From assembly GCA_024500155.1 (NCBI GenBank), contig CM044879.1:7517501-7581500 (forward strand): a stretch of DNA of 64,000 nucleotides, in the 5' to 3' direction. The stretch comes from Chenopodium formosanum. Its lineage: Eukaryota > Streptophyta > Magnoliopsida > Caryophyllales > Amaranthaceae. Under the pieces are notes generated by a model that saw nothing but the letters and a program-made list of their open reading frames with translations, searched no databases and had not been told where the DNA came from. Position numbers and translations under genes: made by a program. This document shows positions 12,098 to 23,366 of this stretch, one piece after another. Numbering within the stretch: position 1 is the stretch's first letter; each line of letters opens with the position of its first letter.

Positions 12098-12297
12098 GGG
12101 CTTGTTCACATTTATTTGATTTCAGTTCAGTTCAGTTCAGCTCCAATCAATTCAGTTCAGCTCCTAATAATTTCCTTCTCTCATAAAATATTCATTTCGG
12201 CTCAGTTCATTTCAGCTCCATTCAGTTTAGTTTAGTTCAGCTCCAATGAGTTAAGTTCACTTCAATTCAGTTTAACTCAGTAAATGTGAACAGGCCC
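12098..12297. mobile_element. Tourist/Harbinger-type MITE with TTCAG repeats (copy 1)
   Basis: A 200-bp element with ends GGGCTTGTTCACATTTA / TAAATGTGAACAGGCCC, flanked by TTA on both sides. The interior is made of repeated TTCAGTTCAGCTCCAATCA-like units. The 3-bp TTA duplication fits PIF/Harbinger. Related copies are at 15704-15935, 23094-23366 and 44820-45105. Confidence 0.85.
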
Positions 12298-12435
12298 TTA
12301 GAGTAATCCTTTATAGTTAATGATCGACCTGACCATGCATAATCTAAATATACTTAATTTCAAGCTATTTATATATAATGATACAAATATATATATAACC
12401 CATTAAAAATTTAAAATAAGATTAATTGTTTCTTA

Positions 12436-12490
12436 ATGTTCAGAGAGCCACAAGGGTGATTGACCACCTAAAATCAGAAGGGAAGCTCTG
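12436..12490 (-). repeat. Partial tRNA-derived SINE
   Basis: The minus strand matches, with decay, the part of the SINE at 24165-24278 from AGAGCTCCCTCCTGATT to GGCTCTCTAAACA. The pol III promoter head is missing. Confidence 0.5.
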
Positions 12491-12528
12491 AAAAACTTTT
12501 GTATACACCCGATTTTCAGTAATAAAGA

Positions 12529-13684
12529 TCATATAGGATAAGAAGCGCCCATTGAAATACCGCATTCATTTTGATCTTTGATGATTTTCATATAACCATT
12601 CTCTCCCCAAGATTCTCCCCATGAATTTTTGATCAACCAATAGTTAGTCCCATAGGTCTCGTCGAAACCGTACCCGATAATAGTAACAGCGTGATTCAGA
12701 TCGTAATAGGAGGTTCCACACATCGGGTTGTAGTAAATTCCCCCGCTGTAGCTCTTAAAATCTGCAGACCTAGCGTCGATGCCAGCCGAGACAGGTTGTT
12801 GGGAAACGGCCTGCATTAGAGATATTTCGTTGTTTTGAGGAACATTTTGATAGCCATTAATTGTCACTGTATTGCCTCCAGCATTCCAAGCTTGGCACTG
12901 ACCCTGATAGCCGTAGTATGCAGTGAATGGGTACTCATCTTCAGTTGATATGCCTTGGTTTTGTTGGATGAATGTGTAAGCTTTCGAAACATCACCTCCA
13001 CCACAACCGTCTTCTTGAACACAATCGATGAGTTCTTCCTCTGATAGTGAGATTAATTGCCCAAATTTTATTCTATTTAGTCCTTCTACTGCCGCAACTG
13101 CCGAAAATGCCCAGCAAGCCTCTGTAATTATTAAGCATAATGAGTAAAAAAAAAAAAAATCAATTTTAAGAAAAAAAATATAGATAAAGTATCGTATTGT
13201 TTAATTTCATACCACATTGGCCTTGGTACTTTATCCCTGTAACAGCTCCGTGTTCTCTCCAATCCATTGAAGGTGAGATGTCATAGTCGGTAAGGTTTTC
13301 GTATCTGAATTCTGTTGTTATCGAACCATTGGATATGGAATGAAATTGCCTCTTATAACCCGTATGTGTGGCAATAAACTCCTCAGTAGTTAAATCACTG
13401 AAAGCATTAACGCCTAATGTGAACATTTTGTTTGATGAAGCATTATTACCATTAAATTTCTCTATATACTCGAGATTTTTCTTAAATATGTTGAAACGTT
13501 TCTCCTTTTCTATTTCATCTTTGTAAACGCGACCATGTTGAATCATCCATTGCTCGTGTCTCTTTCTTATTGACAAGGCTTTGTGAAAGTCGAGGGGACG
13601 AGCTAAGACTTGAGATGCCCATAATCCCAAAGCAAGCATGAGAAAAGAAATGAAGTGGAAGTGATAATGATTTGAGAAAATCAT
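12529..13684 (-). CDS. Papain-like cysteine protease CP2 (SAG39 type)
   Basis: Exons 13684-13213 and 13121-12529 give 354 aa, with a short 91-bp intron (donor G|GTATGA, acceptor TTACAG|AG). Signal peptide, I29 propeptide (EKEKRFNIFKKN, GVNAFSD) and C1A domain are complete, with LNHAVTIIGYG (His) and KNSWGESWGENGY (Asn). The active-site loop reads KYQGQCEACWAFS: the catalytic Cys and its Trp are present, but the usually invariant Gly between the two Cys (papain Gly23) is Glu, made by the codon across the splice junction, and the residue before QGQC is Tyr. Both reading frames are fully open. It may be active with altered behaviour, or be starting to decay. Confidence 0.85.
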
Positions 13685-14835
13685 TTAGCTTTGGAGAGTA
13701 TAGCTCCTATTACTCTATTAGTGGAGTACGTTGTTATTGGTTAATTTGAGTGATATACAAAATGAATGGCTATTTTTGGGTGGAATGCTATTTATCTTAA
13801 TTTCAAAACTAAGTATAATATCAAATTGAAAACAACTAACCACTTTATTCCTATAAACAAGGTTTTTTTTAAAAAAAATTATTTTTTTAATTTCAAATTT
13901 TTTAAAAAAAGCAATGAACTTTTAAAATATAATACGAAAATAACTAGTTCCTCCGTCTTCAAATTAAATTACTTATTAACTTTAAATTGGCACCCACATA
14001 TATATATGTTTCATTTTTATTTCTACTAGAAATCAAAATGTTGTGCGAATTACCTTTTGAATTTATTATTCCCAATATACCTCACACGTGGCTTTTTTAC
14101 ATTGGAAAAAAAAAAAAGAGACGGACGGACGAAATATTATATTACACTCATATAACATTGATTCATCTCTAGCAGAATATATATACTAATATAATGCACT
14201 CGTACAAGATTTATTCATTGCTTATAAACTTCAATATAATTCGATACAGAGTATATGTATATCCAGAGGTGAAGTCACATTAGGGCTATTAAAGGCTCAG
14301 GCTCCATGTATAGCCTAACTTCACATCTCAACTAATTTCTTAGTTGGTCGCTATAGAAAATTATAAATGAATCAAATGATCGAGTTAATATAACTTATAA
14401 CAAATATTTGCCTTAGTGTATGGCCTAACGGCCCTAACTCCACATCTAAAGTATATTTTGTTCCAACGGAAAATAGTTTAACAAAATCTTGAAACAAATA
14501 TCTATCTCACTGTATTAATTATTCAACTTTATTTGTGTTACTACTAAAAGAATTTACGTAGTACATATGATTGATCCAAGTGGCAACACTGAGCCAAATT
14601 TTATTCCAACCAAATGTTTATATTTACTTATCACATTGTATTTCATCTACAGGTCACTCAATCCACACAAAAAATGCATTTTATCTAATCAATAATGGTT
14701 TTATGGTGAGTGATTGATCAATTAGATACAAAAAGCAACGATATATACTTGAGCCAAAAATTGCAAAATGTTTATATATGAAAATTTGGTACAAAATCTC
14801 TAAAAATTTAAATTGCAAACATTATTTCTTTATTA
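13685..14835. other. CP2 upstream region, no gene
   Basis: This region aligns in pieces with 438-1195, 15645-16650 and 17050-17600. It keeps an intact version of the site where the element 17064-17489 landed (about 13765-13800). A possible decayed Stowaway-type element starts near 13950 (TCCTCCGTC) and ends near 14125 (GACGGACGGA). No coding potential was recognised. Confidence 0.55.
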
Positions 14836-15268
14836 TATTTGGTTGTCGTTGAACCATTGAAACATGTAATGAAGTTGTCTCCTATAACAAGCTTGTATAA
14901 ATGGGACTACAAACCCCTTAGTGTGTGGTTAAATCAATGAAACCTAAGCATTAATGACTAATGTAAACATTTTGTTTGATGATGTACATACCATTGAATA
15001 CAATTCCTAAAATGTAATTAAATTAAGAATTCATGACAAAATCACGCGCAGATCGATTTAATTTAGGATTATGTTTATCATTTTCCAACCATTAAAATTC
15101 TCTATATATTGAAGATTTTTTTGTTGAAAACTTTCCCATTCTTTCTCTAATCCTTTTAGATTAGGCTATATATGTTGAGACATCCAAATCTGCCTAAATT
15201 TCAAAAGTTATGACGAAAAAGCAAAAGAGTTGAAAAGGGATCATAATGTAATCAAACCATTTAACTTT
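14836..15268 (-). pseudogene. Cysteine protease relic psi3
   Basis: An old, decayed exon-1 copy on minus. Recognisable pieces match the TTRFRYEN, THTGYK, GVNAFSD and ERFNIN regions and then a diverged signal-peptide region ending near 15268. An AT-rich insertion of about 90 bp (14993-15087) interrupts it. It occupies the same place upstream of CP2 as psi2 does upstream of psi1 and psi5 upstream of psi4. Confidence 0.7.
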
Positions 15269-15292
15269 AAAGAGTATAACTCCAACCAGCAG

Positions 15293-15644
15293 AGAGTATA
15301 ATGAAATTGTCTCTTATTACCCGTATGCGTGGCAATAAACTCCTCAATAGTTAAATCAGTGAAAGCATTAACGCCTAATGTGAACATTTTGTTTGATGAA
15401 ACATTAATACCATTAAATCTCTATATATACTCAGAGTTTTCTTAAAATATGTTGAAACGTTCTCCTTCTCAGTTTTATCGTTGTAAACGCGACCACGTTG
15501 AGTCATCCATTTCTTGTGTCTCTTTCTTATTGACTAGACATTGTGAAGGTTTAGGGGACAAGGTAAGGTTTGAGATGCCCAAAACACCGAAGCAATAACG
15601 ATAAAAGAAATGGAGTGGAAGTGATAATGGTTTGAAAAAGTCAT
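15293..15644 (-). pseudogene. Cysteine protease relic psi4 (exon 1)
   Basis: This is a close relative of psi1 and CP2 exon 1. The start codon position, 15644-15642, reads ATGAC rather than ATGGC. An in-frame TAG occurs at about 15534-15536 (GACTAGAC on plus), and single-base indels follow in the SEKEKRFNIF and EYIEKFN stretches. The copy breaks off at about 15293 in mid-exon, so the propeptide end and the whole peptidase domain are missing. Confidence 0.85.
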
Positions 15645-15703
15645 TTATATCTTTAGAGAATTTAGCTACTAATAGAGGTGTATGATGTAATTGGGTAATT
15701 TAA

Positions 15704-15935
15704 GGGCCTGTTCACATTTACTTAATTTCATTTCAGTTCAGTTCAGCTCCAATCAGTTCAGTTCAGTTCAGTTCCAATCAGTTCAGTTCAGTTCAGCTCT
15801 TAATTTCCCTCTCACATAAAATAGTCATTTAAGTTCAATTCAGTTCATTTCAGTTCAGTTGTAATCAGTTCAGTTCAGTTCAACTTCAATCAGTTCAGTT
15901 CAGTTCAACTCAGTTCAATAAATATGAACAGGCCC
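15704..15935. mobile_element. Tourist/Harbinger-type MITE with TTCAG repeats (copy 2)
   Basis: A 232-bp element with ends GGGCCTGTTCACATTTA / AAATATGAACAGGCCC and TAA duplicated (15701-15703, 15936-15938). The paralogous block at about 485-510 reads straight through with a single TAA, so the empty site is visible in the same window. The interior consists of TTCAGTTCAG-type repeats. Confidence 0.93.
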
Positions 15936-16650
15936 TAAGTGATGTAAAAAATGAATGGCTTTTTTTTTGTGTGGCAGTAGTATTTAATTATTTATTTAGA
16001 TTCCAAAACTAAGATAACAAATTGGAAACAACTAACCATTTTAATCCTATAAACAAGGTTTTTTTTGTTTCAAATTTTTAATTTTCAATATTCAAAAATA
16101 TTTTGAACTTTCAAATTATTATTCATAACTCCATATCTAAAGTATACTTAATCTAAATCTTCTAGTGGAACAAAATGAGTTTAACAAAATTTTGAACAAA
16201 GATCGGTTTCTATGTATTATTCATTCAATTTTTGTCTCACTACAAAAAAAAAAAAAAAAAAAAAATATATATATATACTTATGATTACTCCAAGTGCCAA
16301 GTGGCAACACTTATAATCAAATTTGATTTCAACAAAAAGTTTAAATTAACTTATAACATTCTATCTCATCTACCCCCACAAAAAAAAAATGTATTTCATC
16401 TAAAGAATCAACCTCTATTTTCCCTTTTTTTTCATTTTTGTTTATTATTATCATTATTATTATTAGAATGGTCTTATGGTAAGACAATTAATCGATTAGA
16501 TATAAAAAGCAACCATATATATTTGAGCCTTTAAAATGTTAAAATATGAAAATTTGGTATAAAATCTCTAACAAATTCCAAACAGTAAGTGTCTTTATGT
16601 CTTTGTTAAATTCATATCGTATTGTCAGTTTATCATATAACAATTCCTTT

Positions 16651-16960
16651 TTCTCACTAATGTATTGAAAGTGCCCGTAATGTCATAACCAGGTAGGTTT
16701 TTATACATAAACTTGGTTATTGTCGAACCATTAAGATTTGTAATGAAATTACATCATATAACTAGTTTTATTATATGAATGAGAGTATAAAGTTAAACAT
16801 TGATGCATATTCTAAACATTTTGTTTGATAAAACATTACCACTTAAATTCTCTATATACTCAAGATTTTTCAATTGAAACGTTCTTTCTCATCTTACCCA
16901 ACTATGTTGAGACATCCAAATCTCATGCCTCTCTCCGACAAAGCTTTGTGAAGGTTTATT
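16651..16960 (-). pseudogene. Cysteine protease relic psi5
   Basis: A decayed exon-1 fragment nearly collinear with psi2 (1196-1480), sharing most of its substitutions and indels. It therefore reflects duplication of an existing relic rather than independent decay. It ends near the counterpart of the signal peptide at 16960. Confidence 0.75.
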
Positions 16961-16962
16961 TA

Positions 16963-17049
16963 GATGCTATTAAATAATATACTAAATTTGGTATAACTCT
17001 TACCAGCAGAGTAGGTTGTATTTGGATGCTATTAAATAATATACTAAAT
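16963..17049. repeat. Direct repeat of 25 bp, 62 bp apart
   Basis: The 25-bp stretch beginning GATGCTATTAAATAATA occurs at 16963-16987 and 17025-17049. This indicates a small tandem duplication. Confidence 0.8.
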
Positions 17050-17063
17050 GGCTTATTTTGGAT

Positions 17064-17489
17064 ACAAACTCTTAAATGAACCTGGTTCACACTAATTTAT
17101 TGTGGACCATTAATATTATAGAAACTATGGTTGTTTTATTAATAAAAAAAAAAAAGGTCACTATAATAAAAATAAGGTCACTATGTTGAAAAAAAAGTCA
17201 TTTTGGTAATATATAGGCTACAAGAGGTTAATTTTTTGATGAAATATTTTATATACTGGTCAATATGAATAATAAATGTCACTATGTTAAAATTAGGGTC
17301 ATAACGTCGTATTCAAGTTCACTATAATATTAAATGTTATATAAGTTTTAATAAAGGTTACTATGTTAAAAATATGATTACTATGTTAAATATAAGGGTC
17401 ACTATATTCAATATAATGTCAGTTACGTGTGTATAAATCTCGGGTCCACAATAATATTATTGTGGACCAGGTCCACGCAAGTCTTTTTG
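17064..17489. mobile_element. Mutator-like non-autonomous element, 10-bp TSD
   Basis: A 426-bp insertion flanked by TATTTTGGAT (17054-17063 and 17490-17499). Each end carries a GGTCCACAATAA-type inverted repeat. The right one (17443-17468) is a perfect 26-bp palindrome. The interior repeats the word GGTCACTATGTT on + about six times. The CP2 upstream region (about 13765-13800) shows the corresponding site without the insertion. The 10-bp duplication suggests the Mutator superfamily; no transposase is present. Confidence 0.8.
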
Positions 17490-17499
17490 TATTTTGGAT

Positions 17500-18417
17500 G
17501 GCAATACATTTATCTTAATTTTAAACAAAACGATAACTATGATATCATCATGATATTCACTAAGATCCCAATTAAATTTATTTCATGTAATATTACCAAA
17601 ACTCGCTAACTACCCTTCAAAATTGGTGTCATGACATTATCGCAAACAAAATATTATTGAAAAAAATATGTAAAAAACAATAATAAAAAGATAGGTACGC
17701 TACACAATTAAAATAAAATTAATCATATACTTCGTTCCTCTGTTGGTTTTACTTATTTCACATTAATTTTTGGCACTATCCACCCACTTCATTTAGACCA
17801 TATATTGATATTGATACATAATGAGATATAGTCAATTAGGTTAGGTCTCATCAATTAAAATTGTCTTGATTTAAATTAATAAATTATGTAGTATAATTCT
17901 TATAATTATGCCATAAAATATTAATAATCAAAGTTTATGCGTTGACAAACATACAAGTTAAAGACTTGGATTATCAAGGGTCCGTTAATAATCAATGTTA
18001 AGTTTGTCTTACTTGGAAAAATGCATTGGGCTTTTGTACTAATATTCTTAATGAACATGCTTATGATAATATGAACATATACAAGTATATGATATCCAAC
18101 AAACATACAAGTTAGAGTACAACAGCTTAAATAAAATTCAGGAAATATTGTTACAAAATTTACATATTTTACAGATAAGAATATCCAATTTACAAATAAT
18201 ACATACAAGTACATTTCAAACATTATACACTTGCAAGTTCCAACTTCAATTTCAAATTACATACACATCACACATCACAAGCCAATCAAAGAACTTCACC
18301 TACTGTTTTAGATAGACACTTAAAGCCATATAAATTACAATTGATTATCCATATTATACAAGTAGACAACACAATATGATCAATCATGCACATTAATACA
18401 TAAATACATTTAAATTC
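17500..18417. other. Spacer downstream of CP3
   Basis: No gene is visible. The first 150 bp resemble the upstream regions of the protease copies. The last part probably includes the CP3 3' UTR. A near-direct repeat of CAACAAACATACAAGTTA-like sequence occurs around 17944 and 18098. Confidence 0.5.
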
Positions 18418-20376
18418 CTAAATTGGGTAAGAAGGTTGCATAGCAATACCACAAAGACCTTCTTTAGCACCACCACCTCTCATAATCCTCATATAACCTT
18501 TCTCACCCCATTCTTTTCCCCATGAATTTTTCACCAACCAATACTTACTCCCATCTTTCTCCTCCACTCCATACCCTATCACCGCCACCGCGTGATCGAG
18601 CTCCGTCCCACACTCTCCCTTAAACACCCCACCGGCGTAGAACTGGAAGTCAAACCCTCCCCCCTCTATCCCCACTGATACCGGTTGATGAGCCACGGCT
18701 GCTAACAAGGCATCCTCGTTGTTTTCCGGAACATCCTCGTGCCCGTGGATAGAGACGGATATTATGGCAGCTCGCTTTGCATTGCAGGTGCCGTCGGTGC
18801 CCTTGTAAGGGTATTCGTCCTCGGTGGTGAGGCCGCCGTGGCTCTTGATGAACTCGAAGGCGGTGTCTAGTAGACCGCCTTCACAGCCCTCGTCGAATGA
18901 TGTGTCGCAGTCGACGAGCTCTTGCTCGGAGAGGGAGACTAGTTTGCCTGTCTTGATTTGGTTTAAGCCTTCCATGGATGCTACTGCTGAGAATGCCCAA
19001 CAACAACCTGTGTGGTATAATAGAAAGTAACCAATGAGGCTATTCAGGTTGATTTTGATAGTTTTTGTTGTAATAATAATTGATTATTTGTTTTTTCAAT
19101 AGAAAAAAAAAAAAAAAAAAAAAAAAGGTCCTTGATACATCAAGTTTATATGCATGGACCTAGTCTATTATATACACGTTTATTTTCAACCCATGCATAA
19201 ATCCTAGGTTTTGTGTTTGTAATGTACTACCCTACTGTAATTAATGGTGCTTTAACGTATTTTGTTTTAGCACTATTTACAAATTAATTTTGACTATCAC
19301 TTATAATTTACATGCATATAAAGAAAATTATAGTTATGTACTCGTGTGGAGGCTTGCGATTTATTGTTAAATTAATCTTAGTAATATACTCCGTATTTTT
19401 AAAAAAAAAAAACACTCATGACTTTTACAAGTTACAACTGCACACGTATGTATCGTATGTTTCTAGTTTCCAATTAGCAAAGGTTACAAAAATGGTAATA
19501 ATATTTTTTATGAAATAGAGGTAATAAGATTTGTTTTATTTTTTGGAATGTTGAGTTATCTAGTAAAAAGTTTATTTAAGTGACTATAATCCATAATCAT
19601 AATAGTAATGATTGCATTCAATATTATTCCTAATATGTTAAAGTTTATGAATAATGCATGTCAAATTATTCTATGCTTATTTTCAATTTTAAGCCACAAC
19701 CCTCTAAAATTAGAGTCTTATAAAAATATGTACACATTTCTTAAAAAATAAATAAATAAATAAATAAATAAATATGTACACGTGTTACCTAAACATTAAG
19801 TTACTGACTTTAGATATAAAAAAGACAAAATCATATTATGCAAAAATAAACTTATTTCTCCAATTATTATTGATGTATGAAATGAATGCAAAAATTAAAC
19901 TGGAAGGATTGAAGAAAGGCTAAATAATTATTCTTACCACAATCCTCTTGATTTTTTATAGGAGTAACAGCACCTTTTTTCCTCCAATCCATAGTTGATG
20001 AAACACTATTGGTTAAATTCTCATATTTAAATGATTTTGATTTTGACTTCAAATTAAAATGTTTGGACTGCCTTTTATAACCAGTACGAGAAGCTCTAAA
20101 CTCCTCGTTAGTTAAGTCAGCAAAAGCATTAACACCTAGGGTAAACCCTCTATTCAATTTATTTGATGCTTCAATACGTTTAACATTTTCATTGAATATC
20201 TTAAATCGTTTTGATTTTTCAACGTCGTCTTTGTAGACACGTCCATGAAAATTCATCCATTTTTCGTGTTTCTCGATCATCGATGGCTCATCGTTGAGGA
20301 GCCGAGATGAGGCCAAGACAATCCCAAATGAGAAAATAAGGAAAAGTGTCAAACGAAATTGGCTTACAATAGCCAT
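18418..20376 (-). CDS. Papain-like cysteine protease CP3 (SAG12 type)
   Basis: Exons 20376-19938 and 19007-18418 encode 342 aa with a 930-bp intron (donor G|GTAAGAA, acceptor ACACAG|GT). A signal peptide (about 1-23), I29 propeptide (EKHEKWMNFHGRVYKDDVEK, GVNAFADLTNEEF) and C1A domain follow in order. Active-site residues are intact: NQEDCGCCWAFSAVASMEG, LDHAVAVIGYG and KNSWGKEWGEKGYMRI. It differs clearly from CP1 and CP2 (more SAG12-like, GC-richer exon 2), so it is an older paralogue. The intron contains poly-A and AAAT repeats (19103-19126, 19745-19775). No lesion was seen. Confidence 0.94.
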
Positions 20377-20474
20377 GAAATGATGAAAGGTTATGCTATT
20401 TTGGGAATAATATAGTGTGGAGTGAGAAGTTTAGTTGTTTGTTTGTTACATGATATGATTAATTTTGGATGGGA

Positions 20475-20484
20475 TTATATATAA
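20475..20484 (-). promoter_or_regulatory. Likely TATA box of CP3
   Basis: TTATATATAA lies about 100 bp upstream of the CP3 start codon. The position suits a plant core promoter. Confidence 0.55.
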
Positions 20485-22520
20485 GCAAAGTTTGATGTGA
20501 CGTATGGTATAAATCAGATTCCAATGAGTATCATGTTCATGCATGGTTACTTCTTCCTAATTAAATTGAGTCACATTCTATTATATTAAGGATTTAATGT
20601 AATAATAAAAGTATATAATTATAGAATCTTTAATCTTCACACTTTAATCTATTCAACCGTTAAATTAGTATAGGTTCAATTTCTGTAGATTAAGTATACT
20701 ATTCCCATGTTTTCACTTTTATTATACTCTTATCACATAGTAATAAACATTGTCTATACCGATAATATAAGGTCACGGCCTAATGACAAAAACTAAGAAC
20801 TGGTGTAAAATAGGTTCGTTGTCGAATACCCTTCCCCCATTTGTAGTTTGCGAAAATAATAGGGATTGTCTTTAATGATTGATGAATTCACCAAAGATAG
20901 CTTCACTTACAACTTTAAGATGAGCATCTCAACTAACAAACTACTCGATTTTTTTTATACATGTTCAAACTACTTCTGATTTTTTAGATTTATTATATAA
21001 GTAAAATTCAAATCCAATTTTAAGATGGTTATTATAATAAGTTAGATCCAATCAACCTTGCCATCTAGGAATAACTTTGTCCTCTACATTTATTAGATTA
21101 TTCTGGCTTTATTATACCTTAATTTTAGGGCTGAAGTGGAAGTATGAATATATCCGATTATCCGTCATATTAGTTTTTTTTTCATTAAAATATAAATAAA
21201 GTGTTAATAAATATTTGTATTCGTTTTATCAAAAAAAAAAAAAAAAATTTGTATTCGTTGTTTCAAAAAAATATTTGTATTCGTATTTCTTTTGATTTGA
21301 GTAGAGTAAAAGATCATTTGACCAATTCTTTTTTTTTTTTTTTTTGGGCTACATTTGACCTATTCTTAAAACAAAAAATTAGTAATAAGTCATGCAACAT
21401 GTACAATTATTATTAAAATTTGTATATAATTAGAAAATTAACACATCTACAATCAAAATAATTTAATTTCAACATATATACTCGAGCACAGTTCTAAATC
21501 CATTCCTTTAAAGGTGATGCTAGTAATTTTTTAATTATCGTTCAAAATTAATGTGAACTTACTGTAAATTTTATGGAAGCTGGAACATACTTTATTTTTG
21601 AAATTTAAATCTAGGTAGTTTGTTATTATATGCTCCATAATTAACGGTTAGTTATAACTCTTAGAAGAATAATTTGGTTGATTGGAACTTGTTAGTGTCT
21701 ACGTAACTTGGGGAACATGCTGAATTAGACTTATCTGTTGATTCCATTTTGGTCAATCTTCACTCAATTATCATTAATTAATTACGACTATATTTTACGC
21801 CAATGTAGGACATGCTAACACACTAATTCCACTCATCTACGAATCTACGATTATTATTTACAGTTACTATTTCCTTGTTGGACTCCTATAGTAGGCGGTC
21901 CAAATATGATAAGCGATAACATTAATGGACTCTCATAGTCATAAGTCTTAATCAATGTCCATTTGAATGGCCTTTACATACTATAAGTCTTTTTAACTAG
22001 AAAATAAAGTTACATTGGTTCCTTCGATGATTCACATAAGCAGTTGTAACTTGTAAGGGTTACAAATAAGTGCATAATACAAAGAGGTTAGGAATACAAA
22101 TAAGTGCATAATGCTCGTGCATGTTAACTTTTGAAGATGATGTTCATTTGTGATTTTGTAATCTATGGCCCATTGGTGTGGATGTCATGTCATGTCGAGC
22201 TTGTGATGAGCTCATGTCAGTGGGGTCATATCTATATCGTAATGGAGAGGCCCTTGTAGTTTTATTTAATGGGTAATAATAAATGCAAATTATCTTATTA
22301 TAAGGCGAAAGCATTAAATATTACGAGTACAATGGTTTGCATTTGGAAATTTATGGCAAAACATGGGTCAATCAGTGTAATTAATGCTAAGTGTCGTTAC
22401 TATGTTAGCCTTTAGCTTCTTATATATGAAGTAATACTATATTAGTTTTATAAGTGCATGATAAAATCACACGTTAATTGATGTATATAATACTTAAATT
22501 AATCTTCTATTTTTGTTTAA
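20485..22520. other. Intergenic, no gene recognised
   Basis: AT-rich sequence. It includes a short triplication of ATTTGTATTCGT separated by A-runs (21210-21285) and homopolymers. No coding sequence or complete element was recognised. Confidence 0.6.
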
Positions 22521-22848
22521 GGGCATGCTTGGATCGGAGATAATATATTAACGGGGTAATAAAAGTCAAACTTGAAAAAACATAAGTAATTAGAGGTGGA
22601 AAATAGAGATGAAGGAATCATTACCCTCAAAATGAGGGTAATAGTTACACAGTTACACTAGGGGGAGGGTGTGTAATTATTACCCCCCGAAATAATGAGC
22701 CTCTTTTTTCACCTCATACCTTACCATCACTACATAATTATTTTTACAAGCACGCCATCACTATCTCCTCATTCCTTATTTACTTTCATTTTGCTTAGTT
22801 TGACTTTTATTACCTTATTAATATATTTCCCTCCATCCAAACATGCCC
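22521..22848. mobile_element. Tourist/Harbinger-type MITE (328 bp)
   Basis: Ends GGGCATGCTTGGAT / ATCCAAACATGCCC are flanked by TAA on both sides. Inverted similarity continues inward (TAATATATTAACGGGGTAATAAAAGTC against its counterpart near 22800). The centre holds GAGGGTAAT-type words. This is a separate family from the TTCAG-repeat MITEs. Confidence 0.88.
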
Positions 22849-23093
22849 TAATTGTTAGATTGGGACCTACCTTGGACCTTAAATTTATCATTAAAAATTT
22901 TGGTACGAGTTTAAATTTAGACTTGATCCAAATCTGATCCATTGTTAATATATATATATAAATATATCCAAATCATAAGAATTGCGTATGTCTTTCATTA
23001 GACTTGATCCAAATCTGATCTATTGCTTCCCTACAGACAACTTCGATAAACACCGATAGCCATTGAAAGTTAACTATAACAAGAGATAATTAA

Positions 23094-23366
23094 GGCCCCA
23101 TTCTCTTCACCTTAATTTTGCTGAACTGAAATTATTTTATTTTACTGAACTGAAATTAATTTTTGCTGAACTTAAATTATTTTTACTGAACTTAAATTAA
23201 TTTTTATTAAACTGAAATTATTTTTATTGAACTGAAATTATTTTTAGTGATTTTCTATTATAATTCTTTATTAAGAAAACTAAATTTTACTGAACTGAAA
23301 TTATTTTTACTAAACTGAACTTATTTTTACTTAATATTATTTTCTTAAGGTGAAGTGAACAGGACC
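23094..23366. mobile_element. Tourist/Harbinger-type MITE, CTGAACTGAAATTA repeats (copy 3)
   Basis: A 273-bp element with ends GGCCCCATTCTCTTCACCTTA / TTAAGGTGAAGTGAACAGGACC and TAA duplicated. The interior is about ten repeats of ACTGAACTGAAATTATTTTT. It is related to the copy at 44820-45105. Confidence 0.85.
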
